Below are positions 25,605 through 37,754 of a stretch of 64,000 nucleotides of DNA, in pieces. How positions within the stretch are numbered: position 1 is the stretch's first letter; each line of letters starts with the position of its first letter. Position numbers and translations under genes: made by a program. The stretch is taken from contig JAHLJT010008756.1 of assembly GCA_031308135.1 (NCBI GenBank), forward strand, positions 78,339,081 through 78,403,080, written 5' to 3'. Below the pieces are notes generated by a model. The model had not been told where the DNA came from, did not search any database, and saw only the letters and a list, made by a program, of their open reading frames with translations. Source of the DNA: Acheta domesticus (lineage: Eukaryota > Arthropoda > Insecta > Orthoptera > Gryllidae).

Positions 25605-25815
25605 CTAGGAAAACCCGGCAGAAGTTCTGTCCTTCATCTCCCTCTTCTCCCCCATCACCTACTTACTGTCTCGCCCTACCTCCCTCACCCTGTCCCTGTC
25701 TGTCTCCGACGCCCTCTGTCCTTCTCATTCACATTTACTTGCAGATTTTGCACGTCTCAGAGCAGGTGAGGTAATATCGGGAAGCGCCGGACCAGCAGAA
25801 ACCTAATAGAATGTC
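25605..25815 (-). mobile_element. Helitron-like non-autonomous element, copy 2
   Basis: In reverse orientation the element ends in GGGTTTTCCTAG followed by T. A palindrome, CAGAAGTTCTG (25619-25629), sits about 10 bases inside that end, as expected for a Helitron 3' hairpin. It shares GCTGGTCCGGCGCTTCCC and GCAAGTAAATGTGAATGAG with the copies at 14173 and 29705. It is 5'-truncated: the block with GTTGGCACTTCTATG is absent. Confidence 0.65.
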
Positions 25816-26680
25816 AGTGATTCGGGAGCTGGTCTGTGATTCGCCATAGAAGTGAGATGGCCACCTCTGATGGTTTGGATGACTGCGCTTGTGGGAAGGC
25901 GTGTTTTTGGATGGTGCGTCATCTCCATCAGTGTATATTGGTGCGTATCTCCATCAGGGTATATTGCACTCGATTGCGATTGAGTGAATCAAAAATGACA
26001 ATCGTAGGATTTGTATATCTCTGTTTTTTATTTCTAAAAATATATGTTTATAGGAATATGTGAATTTCACAATACATCACAATAGAAGAGAGTAGAACAT
26101 TGCGTGGAGGGCGGTGCTGCGAGAGTAGGGTGAATTATGGTGAAACGAATTGGAAAGGAGTGGTACGATACTAGAAATGAAAAGGAATCAGGAAAGGAAA
26201 GGAGGGTAGGACTAAACAGAAGAGTTGGTCATATAACATTCACTAAACTGACAAACCTGCAAAAATAGACCAAGAATAACAACGAATTGGAAAGGGTATA
26301 ATCAAACAGGTGAAAATAAAGTATCAGAAACACTGAATAGCGATAAGTGAGTAACAAAAGTGTGAATATCAAACAAAACACACTTATACAGGTATCAAAG
26401 TACAATCAGCCAAAGTAGCTGTACAAATGAAAAATGGCAATAACAAGCGTAGTCAGAATAGTGAACTAAGTCAGTTAACTAATGAAGTTGAACATGACAA
26501 GTGTATTACCAGACAGCGAACTAGCTATGTACAAGGCCACAAGTAGCTGATAGCACAAATCTTCCCTGAGAAATCAGGAGGCCTTAGCCTTACATGGGAT
26601 TGTATAGACTAATAATAATAACACTGACAAAACGAACGGCCTCAATGTAACAGTTGACGTGCTCGGAATCGACAGTCACC
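25816..26680. other. AT-rich DNA
   Basis: No gene, RNA or repeat is recognised. TATATTG(G/C) plus CATCTCCATCAG is duplicated in tandem at about 25920-25970 (26-base unit). Confidence 0.4.
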
Positions 26681-26689
26681 GGCTCACTC

Positions 26690-26960
26690 ATTCGCGCGGA
26701 ATGGCAAGGGGGCTGAGGGAAGCTACAGGCCAGCGCAGCGGGGCAGTGTGGCAATGCACGCGGCGCGGTGCGGGAGCAGGTATCCGTCCTATCGGGCAGG
26801 GCACCGTGCCGCCGCGAGGACGCTCTCGCAAAAAATCGATATAGCGTGGGAGTCGCCCGCACATTTCCCGCTCGCCGTGCGCGGGCGGACGGCTGAGGAC
26901 AGAGGACGAGAAGAGCAGCGCACCGCACCGCACGGCCAAGAACTAAAACACATATTGGCG
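26690..26960. other. CpG-rich island
   Basis: A GC-rich island with dense CpG and open frames on both strands, but no splice-bounded coding segment that I can defend. A promoter role is possible. Confidence 0.3.
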
Positions 26961-26969
26961 CGTGATTTC

Positions 26970-28985
26970 CTCGGCTCGTGTTTGCTCGGTCGCCCCGTTT
27001 CCATGCTTGTTTTTTTTTTTATTCTCTTGATAAGCTCCGCGGAACGATATAACCAAAAATGCTTTTGCAGATCTGCGACGATACCAAACTTTTAAAGCGG
27101 ATTAGTACGCACAAAAAACCCTACGCGCGATTTCATTTCAATATTTCAATTTCTTTCGCTTCCTGGACATATATACTTAACAGCGCGCGATTCACAAACT
27201 GGCGTATCTCGTACGTGACGAGGTGTGTGTTGATTTTGCTGCGGCATGTTGAACGCAGTCGGCGAAATGTAGAGAGGAGAGGGAAATTCACACTATCCAA
27301 TATGCAACGAGCAGAACACACAAAAATGAGACTACGCAACTCTTGCCATTCTTTTTTATGAAATTGCAGACAGAACGCTACGTATTGTGTGCATTGAACA
27401 AATAATGTTTTTTCGATGTGAATTTGCTGCTAACGATGTGAAGGAAAAGTGTCGTAATAAAGGAAAGTAACCATTTTAGCAGACGCTCATGCATTTGAAA
27501 ATAATTAAATAAAATGAGAACATTGTCGGGTTTTGTATGTTTGTAGTGTAAATAAGTAATGATAAAAAAATTTGCTTATTTTGTTTCTGTAATTAAGATA
27601 TGAAAGGCCATCGTAATATATACTAGCTTTAAAAAAAGAAACTAATGGTATCCGACCGATATATTTCCAGTTTACTAAATTTTGTTGAACAGATTTTTTT
27701 CCCTTGAATACATTATTTTTATATCATTGACTACATACGTTAATGAGGGAACATCGAACCTAACATGTTAAAACATTTCCTACATTTTTACATGATCTAC
27801 AAGCACGACTGATGTTATACTAAAATACGTTTAAAGAGATAAGCTTTAATTTTTTTTTAAATGAGAATTTTAATTTTCGTTCGAAATCATGTGTTGCAAA
27901 AAAAACTGGTTCAAATATTTCTTAATGTCGGATCCGATTCTTTTACTTCAAATCCTTTTTGTATTATTGTAGTGTCTTGCATATTGTATTTCTGCAGATG
28001 AGGTTTAGTCTCAAGGCAAGTATATTCACTTCAATATTAATTATTTTTCTTACCTAAACGTCATAGCTTTCAATTGTTTACGTAATACATAGAATGCATT
28101 ATGTAAAGAGAAGAAAGACCTCAGAAAAATCATAACAAATATTATTATAAGTAATATTATTTTTATAATCATTAAATTAAGAGAGACCGAATTCGCTAGT
28201 TTTTGTTTTTAAAAATTGCTTCCAATTTTATGGACGTGCATTGTGAAAGTTTCTTTCTACGAAGGTATTGCAATGAATTTTCAAAAACTATAAGTACATT
28301 TTTAATTACCTTCTTAATATTCAAATATTCACAATAACAATAACATGTTCATGAATTAATCACGGTTGTATTGAGCGCGAAAAGCGCACAATATGTAGAC
28401 CTATGCTGCTCAATTGCAAGAATTTGGGCGAACCCTCCGTAGCGGCCCGCAAGCCACGAGCATTTCACTAAACTAAGCCGATTTTTCTAGAGCTAACCCG
28501 TGGCCCAAAGAGAAGAGTTACACTACGTCACGCCAAGTAAGACGCCAACATCATTAGTCCTTTTTCTAACTACATACTTCGTGTCGTCTCGCAATTCACC
28601 TTTTCGCCTTTTCAATAGTTAAATTAGCTACGGGAAATGTGGGAAATTCCGCTTCAATGAAGCTTGAAAGGATAAAACAACAGAGTTCATTCAGGTTTTA
28701 TTAACTAATACCTGAAGTTTAGTGGGTTTGATTGTATACGTCTCTTGATAACAAGTTCTCCAACCTTCTTTTCCTCCTCGCTATACCTTACCACCTTACT
28801 GTCACTTTATAACGGCTCTGCTTTACTGTACAGACCCTCAAAGGCGAATGCTAGAAGTCCATTTTGAAGTAATGTAGAGTGAAGGTTTTGCGATGGATTA
28901 GAGGTCTTTGATCTAGCGTCATAGTATCACATAATATGTTTAACGTTTGTATTAAATTACCTATTAAATGAAAACATAATCACGA
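26970..28985. other. AT-rich DNA
   Basis: Nothing coding is recognised. A short segment at about 28400-28470 (GCGGCCCGCAAGCC) recalls hAT-derived sequence but is too weak to call. Confidence 0.4.
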
Positions 28986-28992
28986 AATAGAT

Positions 28993-29249
28993 CAATGTTG
29001 TCAAGATCGATGCCACGAGCGAGAGTCCATGGGCCGTGTGCCACCACGTAATCGCCCCTCCACGCAGTTCATTACCCCGCCACCAGAGACAACGCCATCC
29101 CTATTGTAAAACGGCGGGGTTACTAATACGAGTACTTTCCGAGTACTCGTAGTTTCCTTTCCTGCCGCTACATACGCAGAGAATCTCGTGGCACGCTGCG
29201 GTGCCATAGGGCGTGCCAGAGCCACCAGTATTAGACCTTGAGACCACTG
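28993..29249 (-). mobile_element. hAT-type MITE, copy 1 (257 bp)
   Basis: The ends are inverted: CAATGTTGTCAAG on the left, and the right end reads CAGTGGTCTCAAGG in reverse complement. The flanking 8 bases, AAATAGAT and GAGTAGAT, agree at 6 of 8 positions, fitting an old 8-bp hAT target duplication. The interior aligns along its length, in opposite orientation, with 52663-52878, sharing CCATCCCTATTGTAAAACGG and CACCAGAGACAACG. It is noncoding. It lies about 30 bases from the candidate exon at 29282. Confidence 0.7.
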
Positions 29250-29281
29250 GAGTAGATAAATAAACTTGGAGCAGAACTCAC

Positions 29282-29641
29282 CCTCGTCCCGCCGGAGAGG
29301 ATCACCTGCCCGAGGTCATTCTGCACGCCGAACGGGTAGCGCACCTCGGCGGGCGCGGGGCCGGTGGCGGAGGCGCACGACGGCTGGCGGCTGGGCGCCT
29401 TGGACGAGGCCGGCGTGGGGGCGACGGTGGTCGCCGGCGAGGACGCGACGGAGGCGGCGCCGGCCCCGGCCCCCCGCCCCCGCCCCCGCCGCCGCCCCCG
29501 CCCCAGCCCCCGCCGCCGAGGCAGGCTGCTGCAGGGGCTGCCCCGGCTGCGCGCTGCTGCCGGACGGCGCGGCCGCTCCATGGAACAGCGGCGGCAGCGG
29601 GGTGTGTCTCATGCCGCCTGCATCCCCGCCCCAGCACCGAC
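29282..29641 (-). CDS. Candidate internal exon of an unrecognised low-complexity protein
   Basis: This 360-base minus-strand segment is bounded by an acceptor (TTTCGCAG, pyrimidine-rich upstream) and a consensus donor (AGG|GTGAGT). Inside, one frame reads MRHTPLPPLFHG, then Ala/Gly/Ser/Gln-rich sequence. The other reads an Ala/Ser/Pro-rich stretch, then EVRYPFGVQNDLGQVILSGG up to the donor. The two halves are in different frames, and each frame is closed by a stop on the other side. The crossover falls in the G-rich run at about 29462-29512. A one-base homopolymer error or real indel there would restore one open exon. Alternatively translation starts at the ATG at 29581. I do not recognise the protein; the composition suggests a disordered part of a nuclear or regulatory protein. 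Confidence 0.4.
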
Positions 29642-29704
29642 CTGCGAAACACACACAAGAGCACGCCATTCACTCACATGGTTACGAGACAGAAACAACA
29701 GGAA

Positions 29705-30065
29705 TCTATGTATATAAAACTGATGTTGGTATAGTATGTACAAGAACTAAACTCCGACACCGTTGGACCGATCACCATGAAAGTTGGCACTTCTATGTGT
29801 TTTTTCACCCAGAAGTTTTATGTGCTGTTAATTCTGCTGTAACTGGTCCGGCTGGTCCGGCGCTTCCCAATGTTACCCCGCCTGCTCATAGACATGCAGA
29901 ATCTGCAAGTAAATGTGAATGAGAGGGACAGAGAGCGGCAGAGACAGAGAAACACAGAGACAGACAGAGACAGGGTAAGGGAAAGAGGGAGAGACAGTGA
30001 GAAAGGGAGATTGGATGGGATAGAGGGAAATGAAGGACAGAAAAACGTCAGTTTTGTTTTCCTAG
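29705..30065 (+). mobile_element. Helitron-like non-autonomous element, copy 3 (361 bp)
   Basis: This copy obeys the Helitron end rules. It begins TCTATGTATATAAAAC after an A (29704) and ends CCTAG before a T (30066), with no inverted repeats and no target duplication. A short stem, AAAAC...GTTTT (30042-30055), lies just inside the 3' end. The 5' part has CCGACACCGTTGGACCGATC and GAAAGTTGGCACTTCTATG. The 3' part is purine-rich with AGACAGAGA units. It is noncoding, so it would depend on an autonomous Helitron. Confidence 0.7.
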
Positions 30066-30089
30066 TAATAATATTAATACCGATAAACA

Positions 30090-33000
30090 GATAGATTCGA
30101 TAGATAGATACATTATATTAATATTAGCAGAGAAGGAAAAAAGGTGAAAGAGCAGAAGAAAAAGGATACGTAAATGACTGTCCTGACCACCACTGTCAAC
30201 AAATTTGCTGTCATACTGCTTTAGGAGTATATGCAATGTACATATTTCGAAGCTGACGAGAAATATATTGGCACGAAATGTTATTTTCGGAGACCATTGG
30301 ATATATTCAGAAAACGGAGGGTACTATTACTCTAATGATAATTAGTGATACAGGGTCCATATGCAGTTAATAAACAAAAGCCCCAAAGGCGGTCTCAAAT
30401 AAAGTCTAACATGCCAACAGTTGACATCAGTTCACGTTATTAATGAGTACATACAATACGTTTCCTAGGACCTGGAGTATCATCATTTATATTGTTTTGA
30501 AAACGTGTCATGTAAACATCCCTCCGGATGAACTATTCAATGTAACAGCAAGTAAGTTGTTTCTTCAAAGCTGGAATTCTGTGGAAACTGCACTATAACG
30601 TATATGTTTTTATACGCTATACAAATATTAATAATAGTTTTTGAGACGTCCACATCAAGAACAATCAGAGGAAAACGTAAATAAACAGTTATGGAAGTTA
30701 AATAAACAGTTATGCCATGGAAGCAAAGTCGCAGCGCATCCTTTATGCACAGTTTTAGATTAGGCAGATCAGTGCAGTTTGAAGTCGCACTTGCGTCACT
30801 CCATATTTGTTTCTACTATTCTTCTGGATTGGCATGCTGTTTTCAGGGTGATAGGAACTGTGAGCATGGCAGGGTCAGGCGGTCAGGCGAGGCAGTAGCA
30901 CAGAGCGAAGAGTGTGGAAAGAGCATGGTGGATTTGGGCTGTCCGGCGAAAGGCAGAGCAAACCAGAGCGGTGATACACTACGGGAAGAATTCATTCCTT
31001 TCCTATCAGAATAGATGGATACGATAAATAAATATCTGGTAATAAATACCAGACTTTAAATTCCCCGAGCGATTTAATCGCACGGCTTTCCACTAGTACG
31101 AATGAATATAAGAAGTAACACATATAAAATCTTGGATACAGTAAATAAAATGAAGTTTTATTTAGTCAGAATCTTCCTGAAGGTTTGTCCAGACGATTAC
31201 AAAAAGGGTCTTCGTAGAGAAGGGTCCATGCTACACTGGAATCTGTTAGGAATGTAATATTTGCAGACAACGCTTCTGTTGTCGAAAGAAAATATCGAAG
31301 TTTAGTAACGAAAATAATTAGGACTTTCACATTATCAGCTCGGTTTTGAGTATCGATGTGTGAGATATTACGCAAGGGGAGACAATATTTGGAGACTCAA
31401 AAGTGAATGGGAAGCGTAGTAGAGAAAAATAAAACGAATGTTAGAGATTTTAAAAGATTTATAGGCGAGTGTCACGGTTGTCACAGAAGCAGTGGGAAGT
31501 CTAAAAGAACATCCATAGAGTTTTGACACTCCTGTGCATATTAAATCGAGATACGGATTACACTTCTGGGACAGACAAATGCATCCTTTGCTATGTACTA
31601 TAATTTATTGGCCTCCATAACTCTTCAATTTTTTATCACAAAATACGCATTTTGGAATTACTCTCTTAAAAAGATAAATATGCTCTCTCATAAAATTACA
31701 ACGAATATAAACTCTGAAGTCGGACAAATTATTTCAAAGTATTGAGAAAACTTCTAAACATTTCATTTCTATAATTTGACCGTAATGGGATGACTAGTAG
31801 CAAACAATAACGCAAATAGCGAACGATATTTACAATGAATTGCTCTAGCGTCCTATTTCACCGTGTCACGCTGCTATTTGAAACCTTTGGAAGTTTCCTA
31901 TAAATTTTATGCATGAGAGGTATTTCAATTCAGGAGGAAAATTAATATTCGTAGAATTACTTCTGCGAATAATTGTGCGTTCTATTTAAAATCAATGGTT
32001 ACAGATACAGATATTTATTATTTCTGCAGGTAGGTTTATTCAATGTGAAGGTAGAACACTATAATTACAATTAAGAATATTTATATAATATAACATTAAT
32101 TTGTTTTAAAAGAATCAAATTTTAATACGACAATAATATCAATAACATTTTTATGAGCGTTACAAAAAGTCTCTAGATGCCGTATGTCACCAAAAAGGCT
32201 TTTTAGTTGCTTCAAATACAAAAATCTCGCTTTAGAGAAATTTTATAGAATATCTGACCAGATCCGAAAACAAATTATCAATTCCCCGTCAGGAGATCTA
32301 GATGCGTCGAAAGTCGCCTAATTTGTCTCGATTGGTGCACCGGAAGTGTCCTTTCTGTGATGGACAGGTCGACGGAATGACTCGATAACTATATACAGAT
32401 GGATACCAAATTACAATGGACACCCCATTGACATAGTTGAGCGACCATGAGCGAATGGTTCACGGGGTCTGAACTGGACGCTCTATCTGTCATGAAGGTA
32501 CCCCCATCTTTCCTTCATTCCCAGCTGTTATTCCCTAAGAAATTGTAACCGGCATAAAGTGTGCGGGTACATGGACAATGGAAACGGAACAACTGAAAGT
32601 TCAATCGTATGTTCTTCACTTATTAATGCATTTAAGAAATAGGACTTAATAATACCCAACTACGCCTCTCGTGTGTCTTCAGACCACAGTATGTTTACCC
32701 CGCTGCATACTAACTGCTTCGCCTTGTATCAGAGGAATTTTCAAGTCTTCAGAGATGGGCTATTGCCTTTAGCAACCTCCCCCCCCACTAGCGGATGTGC
32801 AAAAACAACGTCAAGTCAACATCTTGCTTTACAACTATATGTTCTAAACATCTACACATACATTGTAGAAACATACAAAATAGTTTTACTTGGCTGACCA
32901 AGAGACGCGGCCTGGCTGTCCTAGGAACGAAGGTGCTCGTGCGTAGTCCATCTCCGTGCATTGCGAACTGAGGAAGGTTGCAGAACGGAGGCCGAAATGT

Positions 33001-36000
33001 TGGCGGCTGTGTTTAGGACCTGCGCCTACTCTTCCGGACAGCCAACTACTAAATAGTGACTCTGGTCACGGAAACCTACGCTCTCAACTTAATCATCTCC
33101 AAGTTTACTAACCAGCCGCGATGATACTGGAATCATTATACGCCAATCACAGCCAGAAAAATATGAGAATACGGGCAACATGAGAATAAGAAAAACGCTA
33201 TCGGTCACCACCACAACGAATCTGTAGGCCATCCGGGGGCATTTGGATTGTTACACACGGGAGGCCGTGGATGTATATTGACCAGGTGCCATCCTCTTAT
33301 TGACATAGATCTGTCCCCTACAGCAATAATATCCTTGCTCACGGTGTATCACCGGAACACCAGGCGCCCGGTCAGTTTATAATTCCCCGTCAGTACCTCT
33401 ACGTGTGAGACGAACGTCCCAATCCAACCCGAGGGAAAGGAGAACAACGTTTCGCATATTCGCCGATCGCGCGGCCCTGTGTGAGCATGCCACGCCTCCG
33501 AGCAGACGCCGCTCGCAGCAACCGAGAGAGCGTCGACAGGAAATTGCAGCGGAGCGACGAGGCGAAGGTTTTTATTCCTTTTTAAGGCGAGAACGTAATC
33601 TCTTTGTTCTTTCGGGACGTCAGCGCCGGAGAAAAAAATCTCGGGAAGCGGTGACGTTGGAGGAGAGATGGCAACGCACTGTGGGCCGAAATGACAAAAA
33701 ACAAAACTTACAGTGGCCAATCCTAAATGAGCAGAGCGGCACGTCTTTTGTTTTTTAATCGTTTATTTTTGTGATGGGTTGGCCCAAGCGTAACATGTGG
33801 AAATGTTTCGAGTTAAACATCTAAATCATCATTAACAGTCCCAGCTCACAATATTCATTACTCTCCTGCGCATTTTGGATTTCTCTCCGTTTTGAAATGA
33901 TGTCTTTTACTCTAGATTTTACTTCTATTTTACAATTTAAAAAATATTTTTTAATTGGTCTTTCCATTTCAAGATCAATGACAATATTTTTGGGTGTTTT
34001 TAATAGAAAAAATATTTTCAGACTTTAGGCTCTTAAATTCCTTATCGCTGTCCATCTGATCGTGCATCTGCATCGTCCCTTCAGCTACATATCACGACAT
34101 TTGTAAATATTACATCCCGATATGACATTAGTTTGTCAACCTTTTGACCCCTCCCAGTAAATCCTCTCACACATGTGCCGATCAAATGTCTGAGTTGTTA
34201 AGAAAAACAATTAACGCAAAAAATAAAAAAATAAAATGTCAAAAAAAAGTCATACAATATTATTGTCAAAATATATGCAACGTTGCTCGGAAAGGGCTGT
34301 TTGTAGAATCCATTAAACCTCACAAAATATACGATCGAAACCTAAAGCGAAATCAGACGTAAGATGTGCACAGCGAAAAGTTAATTGAAAAATTGAAAGA
34401 ATATTTGTAGCCATAAAACTGGAAGTATATTTGTATTTAATGCAATCATTTGTAACAATCATTAACAAAGGCAATTATTTCTACTAAAATAATATTCTTG
34501 ACAATATTTCGGAACATTTGTAACAAGGTTACTCGTTATAGTGGAAAGAGTAACATTTCTTGAGCAAGCCGTGATTATAGTCGGTAGAACTCAGATCCTT
34601 GTCTTTACTAATGTTTGTTACAAATAATGGCATTAAATACAAATGCACTTTCGGTTTTACAGTTTATTAATATGATATTTATAATTATAAATATATGAAA
34701 TGAGGAACCAAAGAACAATTTCGCAAATATTGATGTGACTTGCAACATTCATCCCAAGTACAGAAAAGATTTATGTGGATTGATATAATCGTCCACAATC
34801 ATTAACACTTAATGAAGTTATCCAATAAACATCAAAACATTCAAAACAAATGATTTATACAATGCACAGTGTGCATGTGTATATTAAGACGTTTAGATGT
34901 GCAAATATTCTTGAACGGACCAAATGGTTATAATAGAACGACATAACTGCAAAGAATGCTTACAAACGAGCGTCATAACGTACAGGCGGGAAAAGAGGAC
35001 GAACGCATGAAGAAATGTAAAAGAACGGCTAAATTCAATGGACATTTGCCTATCGTATTAATTTGCTGTGTTAATTATTAACAAATTTACAGCTCCCAAA
35101 ATATTTCCTAATATGTAGAATATATAAAATTTGTTATTGTGAAATGATAGGAGCAGACATAAATTACACATACAATATTACACATTATAATTTACACATC
35201 ATAATTTTTAAATATTATATTTGAATTTTTCTTTCTATACGACCAGGTGGCAAAAACTTCCTGCAGTAAAATAAATATTTCTTGTGCTTAAAGAAATGAT
35301 TTACATATATTCGGAAATATTCATATTTCTTTCTTCATTCCTTCCATTTCAGAGGTACATAATTTCCTAGTCAGTATCCTTGTTTCCCGATCGGTGTCAC
35401 AGCAACCAAAAAGCAGCACCAGATCAAGTGATTGATTTGATGAAAATTCATTAATTTTGATTATTATGTATTGATTTGATTCTCGTGATTTGGCACACAG
35501 GTCGCTAGGTTATCCTGTAGCCAATGATTCATAGTGATTCACCTACTCATCCATCTTTTGAGGGAACTTCGTTTTGATTCAGTGCTTTTCTAAGCCAGTC
35601 AGTGAATTGTTTTATTTTATCTTTATTACAGAGTGTGTTACACTTATTTGTAGAAACTATTCAAAACGGCAACAAAAAGGCCCGCCTTTGGTAGCGTTTT
35701 GGCCCACTGAGTGTCGCGACGCTGACAGAAACATACCACGCCGAGAAGTGGCTGCGCGACGTCGTAATAGGGAGCACTCGCCGACGGTTGGATGATACTC
35801 CGGCCATCCACCACTGTTCTTGGCGCTTCCTTAAATATCCCCTGCGCTTAATATGGCTTGCAAGACATACGTTGGACGGAATTACTTCAACAGAAGGATT
35901 TGTGAGAGTAGTTTGATTGAGTAAGGGCTTTGATTTGCGATAAGATTTTCTTCAAGATGTAAAATCATCTTTTTCTCTTTTATCTCATCTTCCTTCTTAA

Positions 36001-37030
36001 TATGCTCATTAGGAATTAATCGAAGTATTCAGAGATATTTATTTGCGTTTCTTTTGTTGCTTCCCTTTTCGGTAATTATGATTAAGGTCTTGCCTATGTT
36101 TCCCACGTAATTACACAAAAATGCCCTTATTTTCAAAAGGAAATGAACACGAATCGGGAATAAAGAACTATTTTTGATAAACAGATTTCATGAAGAAAAA
36201 TTAAATCTTCATAATTGAAGGTCTAATTAGAACACTCCACATCATTGGTCAAATTAAGATAATTGAACATTAAATATAACTTCAAATATGCTTTTGTGAA
36301 ATGTATGAGTCTGTGTGAAAATGTACAGAGTTATATTATGAAAGTTCTTGTTAAACCCTCAATATTCCAGAAATAGGTGAATGTGGGATAGCCTCTTGTT
36401 CTACTGAGCACTTTAAGTGTAGTTGTAGGAAGAGGCCGACAAAATTTAAAATTTCAGCAATTTTCGGAAATTCATGGTGTACAAGGAATATGCTACCGAT
36501 GTCAATTCTTTGTGCGAGTTTTGCTCTTTCAGAGGAAGCAATTTAAAGAAAAAATTGGAGCAATTTTTGAGAAAATTTTTAAAATGTTGAAGTATGATGT
36601 AAAGTAGACCCAAAACATAAAATATCCGTTTCATATTTGAGAGCCCGTGACATCAATCAGAACAATCTCGGAATATCAATTTTGGTGACAATTCGGCTTA
36701 TGGTTTAGCCGCTAGCGTTGTTGACATTTAAATAGACGGATGGATGGACAAATTTTTCGCTGTCAATCGATTTTTCGGCATCAAGGGCGCACCAAACATG
36801 CATAGTGACCACACAAAGTATTAGAGGAAGTATTTGAGTACATATAAAGGAAAAATATTTATTCACTTTTTCGTTACTGGAACCCGGCAATTCGAGTTTT
36901 TCCGTCAAAAATTCGTACTATTAGCCCATTTTCGTGACTGGTATCTTACGACTGAAAGAAGATAGTTTGAAGCAGAGAATATTAAGTATCCCACATCAAA
37001 TACAAAGGTTAAGCGTGGAGACATGAAATA
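30090..37030. other. Long AT-rich stretch without recognised genes
   Basis: I find no supported gene, RNA or mobile element here. GC content rises at about 32890-33060 and 33360-33700; the second has open frames on both strands that look compositional. The moderate-length frames at 30712-31014 and 33349-33720 match nothing I recognise. CTGAGGAAGG...GGCCGAAATGTTGG at about 32970-33003 resembles the 3' part of some retroelements but is not diagnostic. Confidence 0.4.
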
Positions 37031-37034
37031 GTCC

Positions 37035-37434
37035 CAAATGTACGATGAACAATATCAAAGATAATGCTCGGTTAATTAAATAAAAGACATTACAATATTT
37101 CATGAATTATGCCTATTCAAATTATTTTTTTTTCAAAAAATAGAATAATTAGTAGTAATATTCAGTCAACCATTTCTCAGTCAAGGAACCTTGTGGTACT
37201 CCAATCGTTTCAACCCATTTCATTCCTTGCAGTACTTAACGCCTTACCCCTCCAGTCTTCCCCCCAGACGGGCATCACGAGTCCCAAGGAGGACATATTT
37301 TGACGGCGTAAGAATTAGAGCGGCGGCGCCACTGAAGCAGCTTGCCGGGGATAGCGGATGCGCCCGGCGCCGCCGTCAAGGCGCCGACGTCAGAAGCAAC
37401 GGGGGCGTGACCAGCGAGCGCAATTGACTGGATG
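37035..37434 (+). repeat. 400-bp tandem repeat, unit 1 (intact)
   Basis: The first copy of a directly repeated sequence. It has an AT-rich front (CAAATGTACGATGAACAATA), a middle with CCTTGTGGTACTCCAATCG, and a GC-rich end (GCTTGCCGGGGATAGCGG, then GACGTCAGAAGCAACGGGG). Unit 2 starts at 37435 with a period of 400 bases. This copy is uninterrupted and so preserves the pre-insertion arrangement of the site disrupted in unit 2. Its function is unknown. Confidence 0.85.
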
Positions 37435-37754
37435 CAAATGTACAATGGGCAATATCAAAGAGAATGCTTAGTAAATTAAATAAAAGATATTCGAATTTTT
37501 CATGTATTAAGCCTAAACAAATTAAATTATTGACTTAAAGAAAGAATAGTGTTTTTTAATATTCAATCAATACTCAGTCAATGAACCTGGTGGTACACCA
37601 ATCCTTTCAACCCACTTTAGTCATTGCGGTACTTATCGTATTAGTCCTTTCTTTCTTATTCGTGGCGTCTCATGTCCCAAGGAAGATATTTTGACGGCGA
37701 AGGAATTAGAGCGGCGGTGACGGTTGTGGAGCGGCCTGCCGGGGGTAGAGGTTA
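37435..37754 (+). repeat. 400-bp tandem repeat, unit 2, left part
   Basis: This matches unit 1 base for base with scattered differences up to GCCTGCCGGGGGTAGAGGTTA, then breaks off at the inserted element. The remainder of the unit resumes at 42593. The two parts sum to about 388 bases, close to the 400 of unit 1. Confidence 0.85.
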
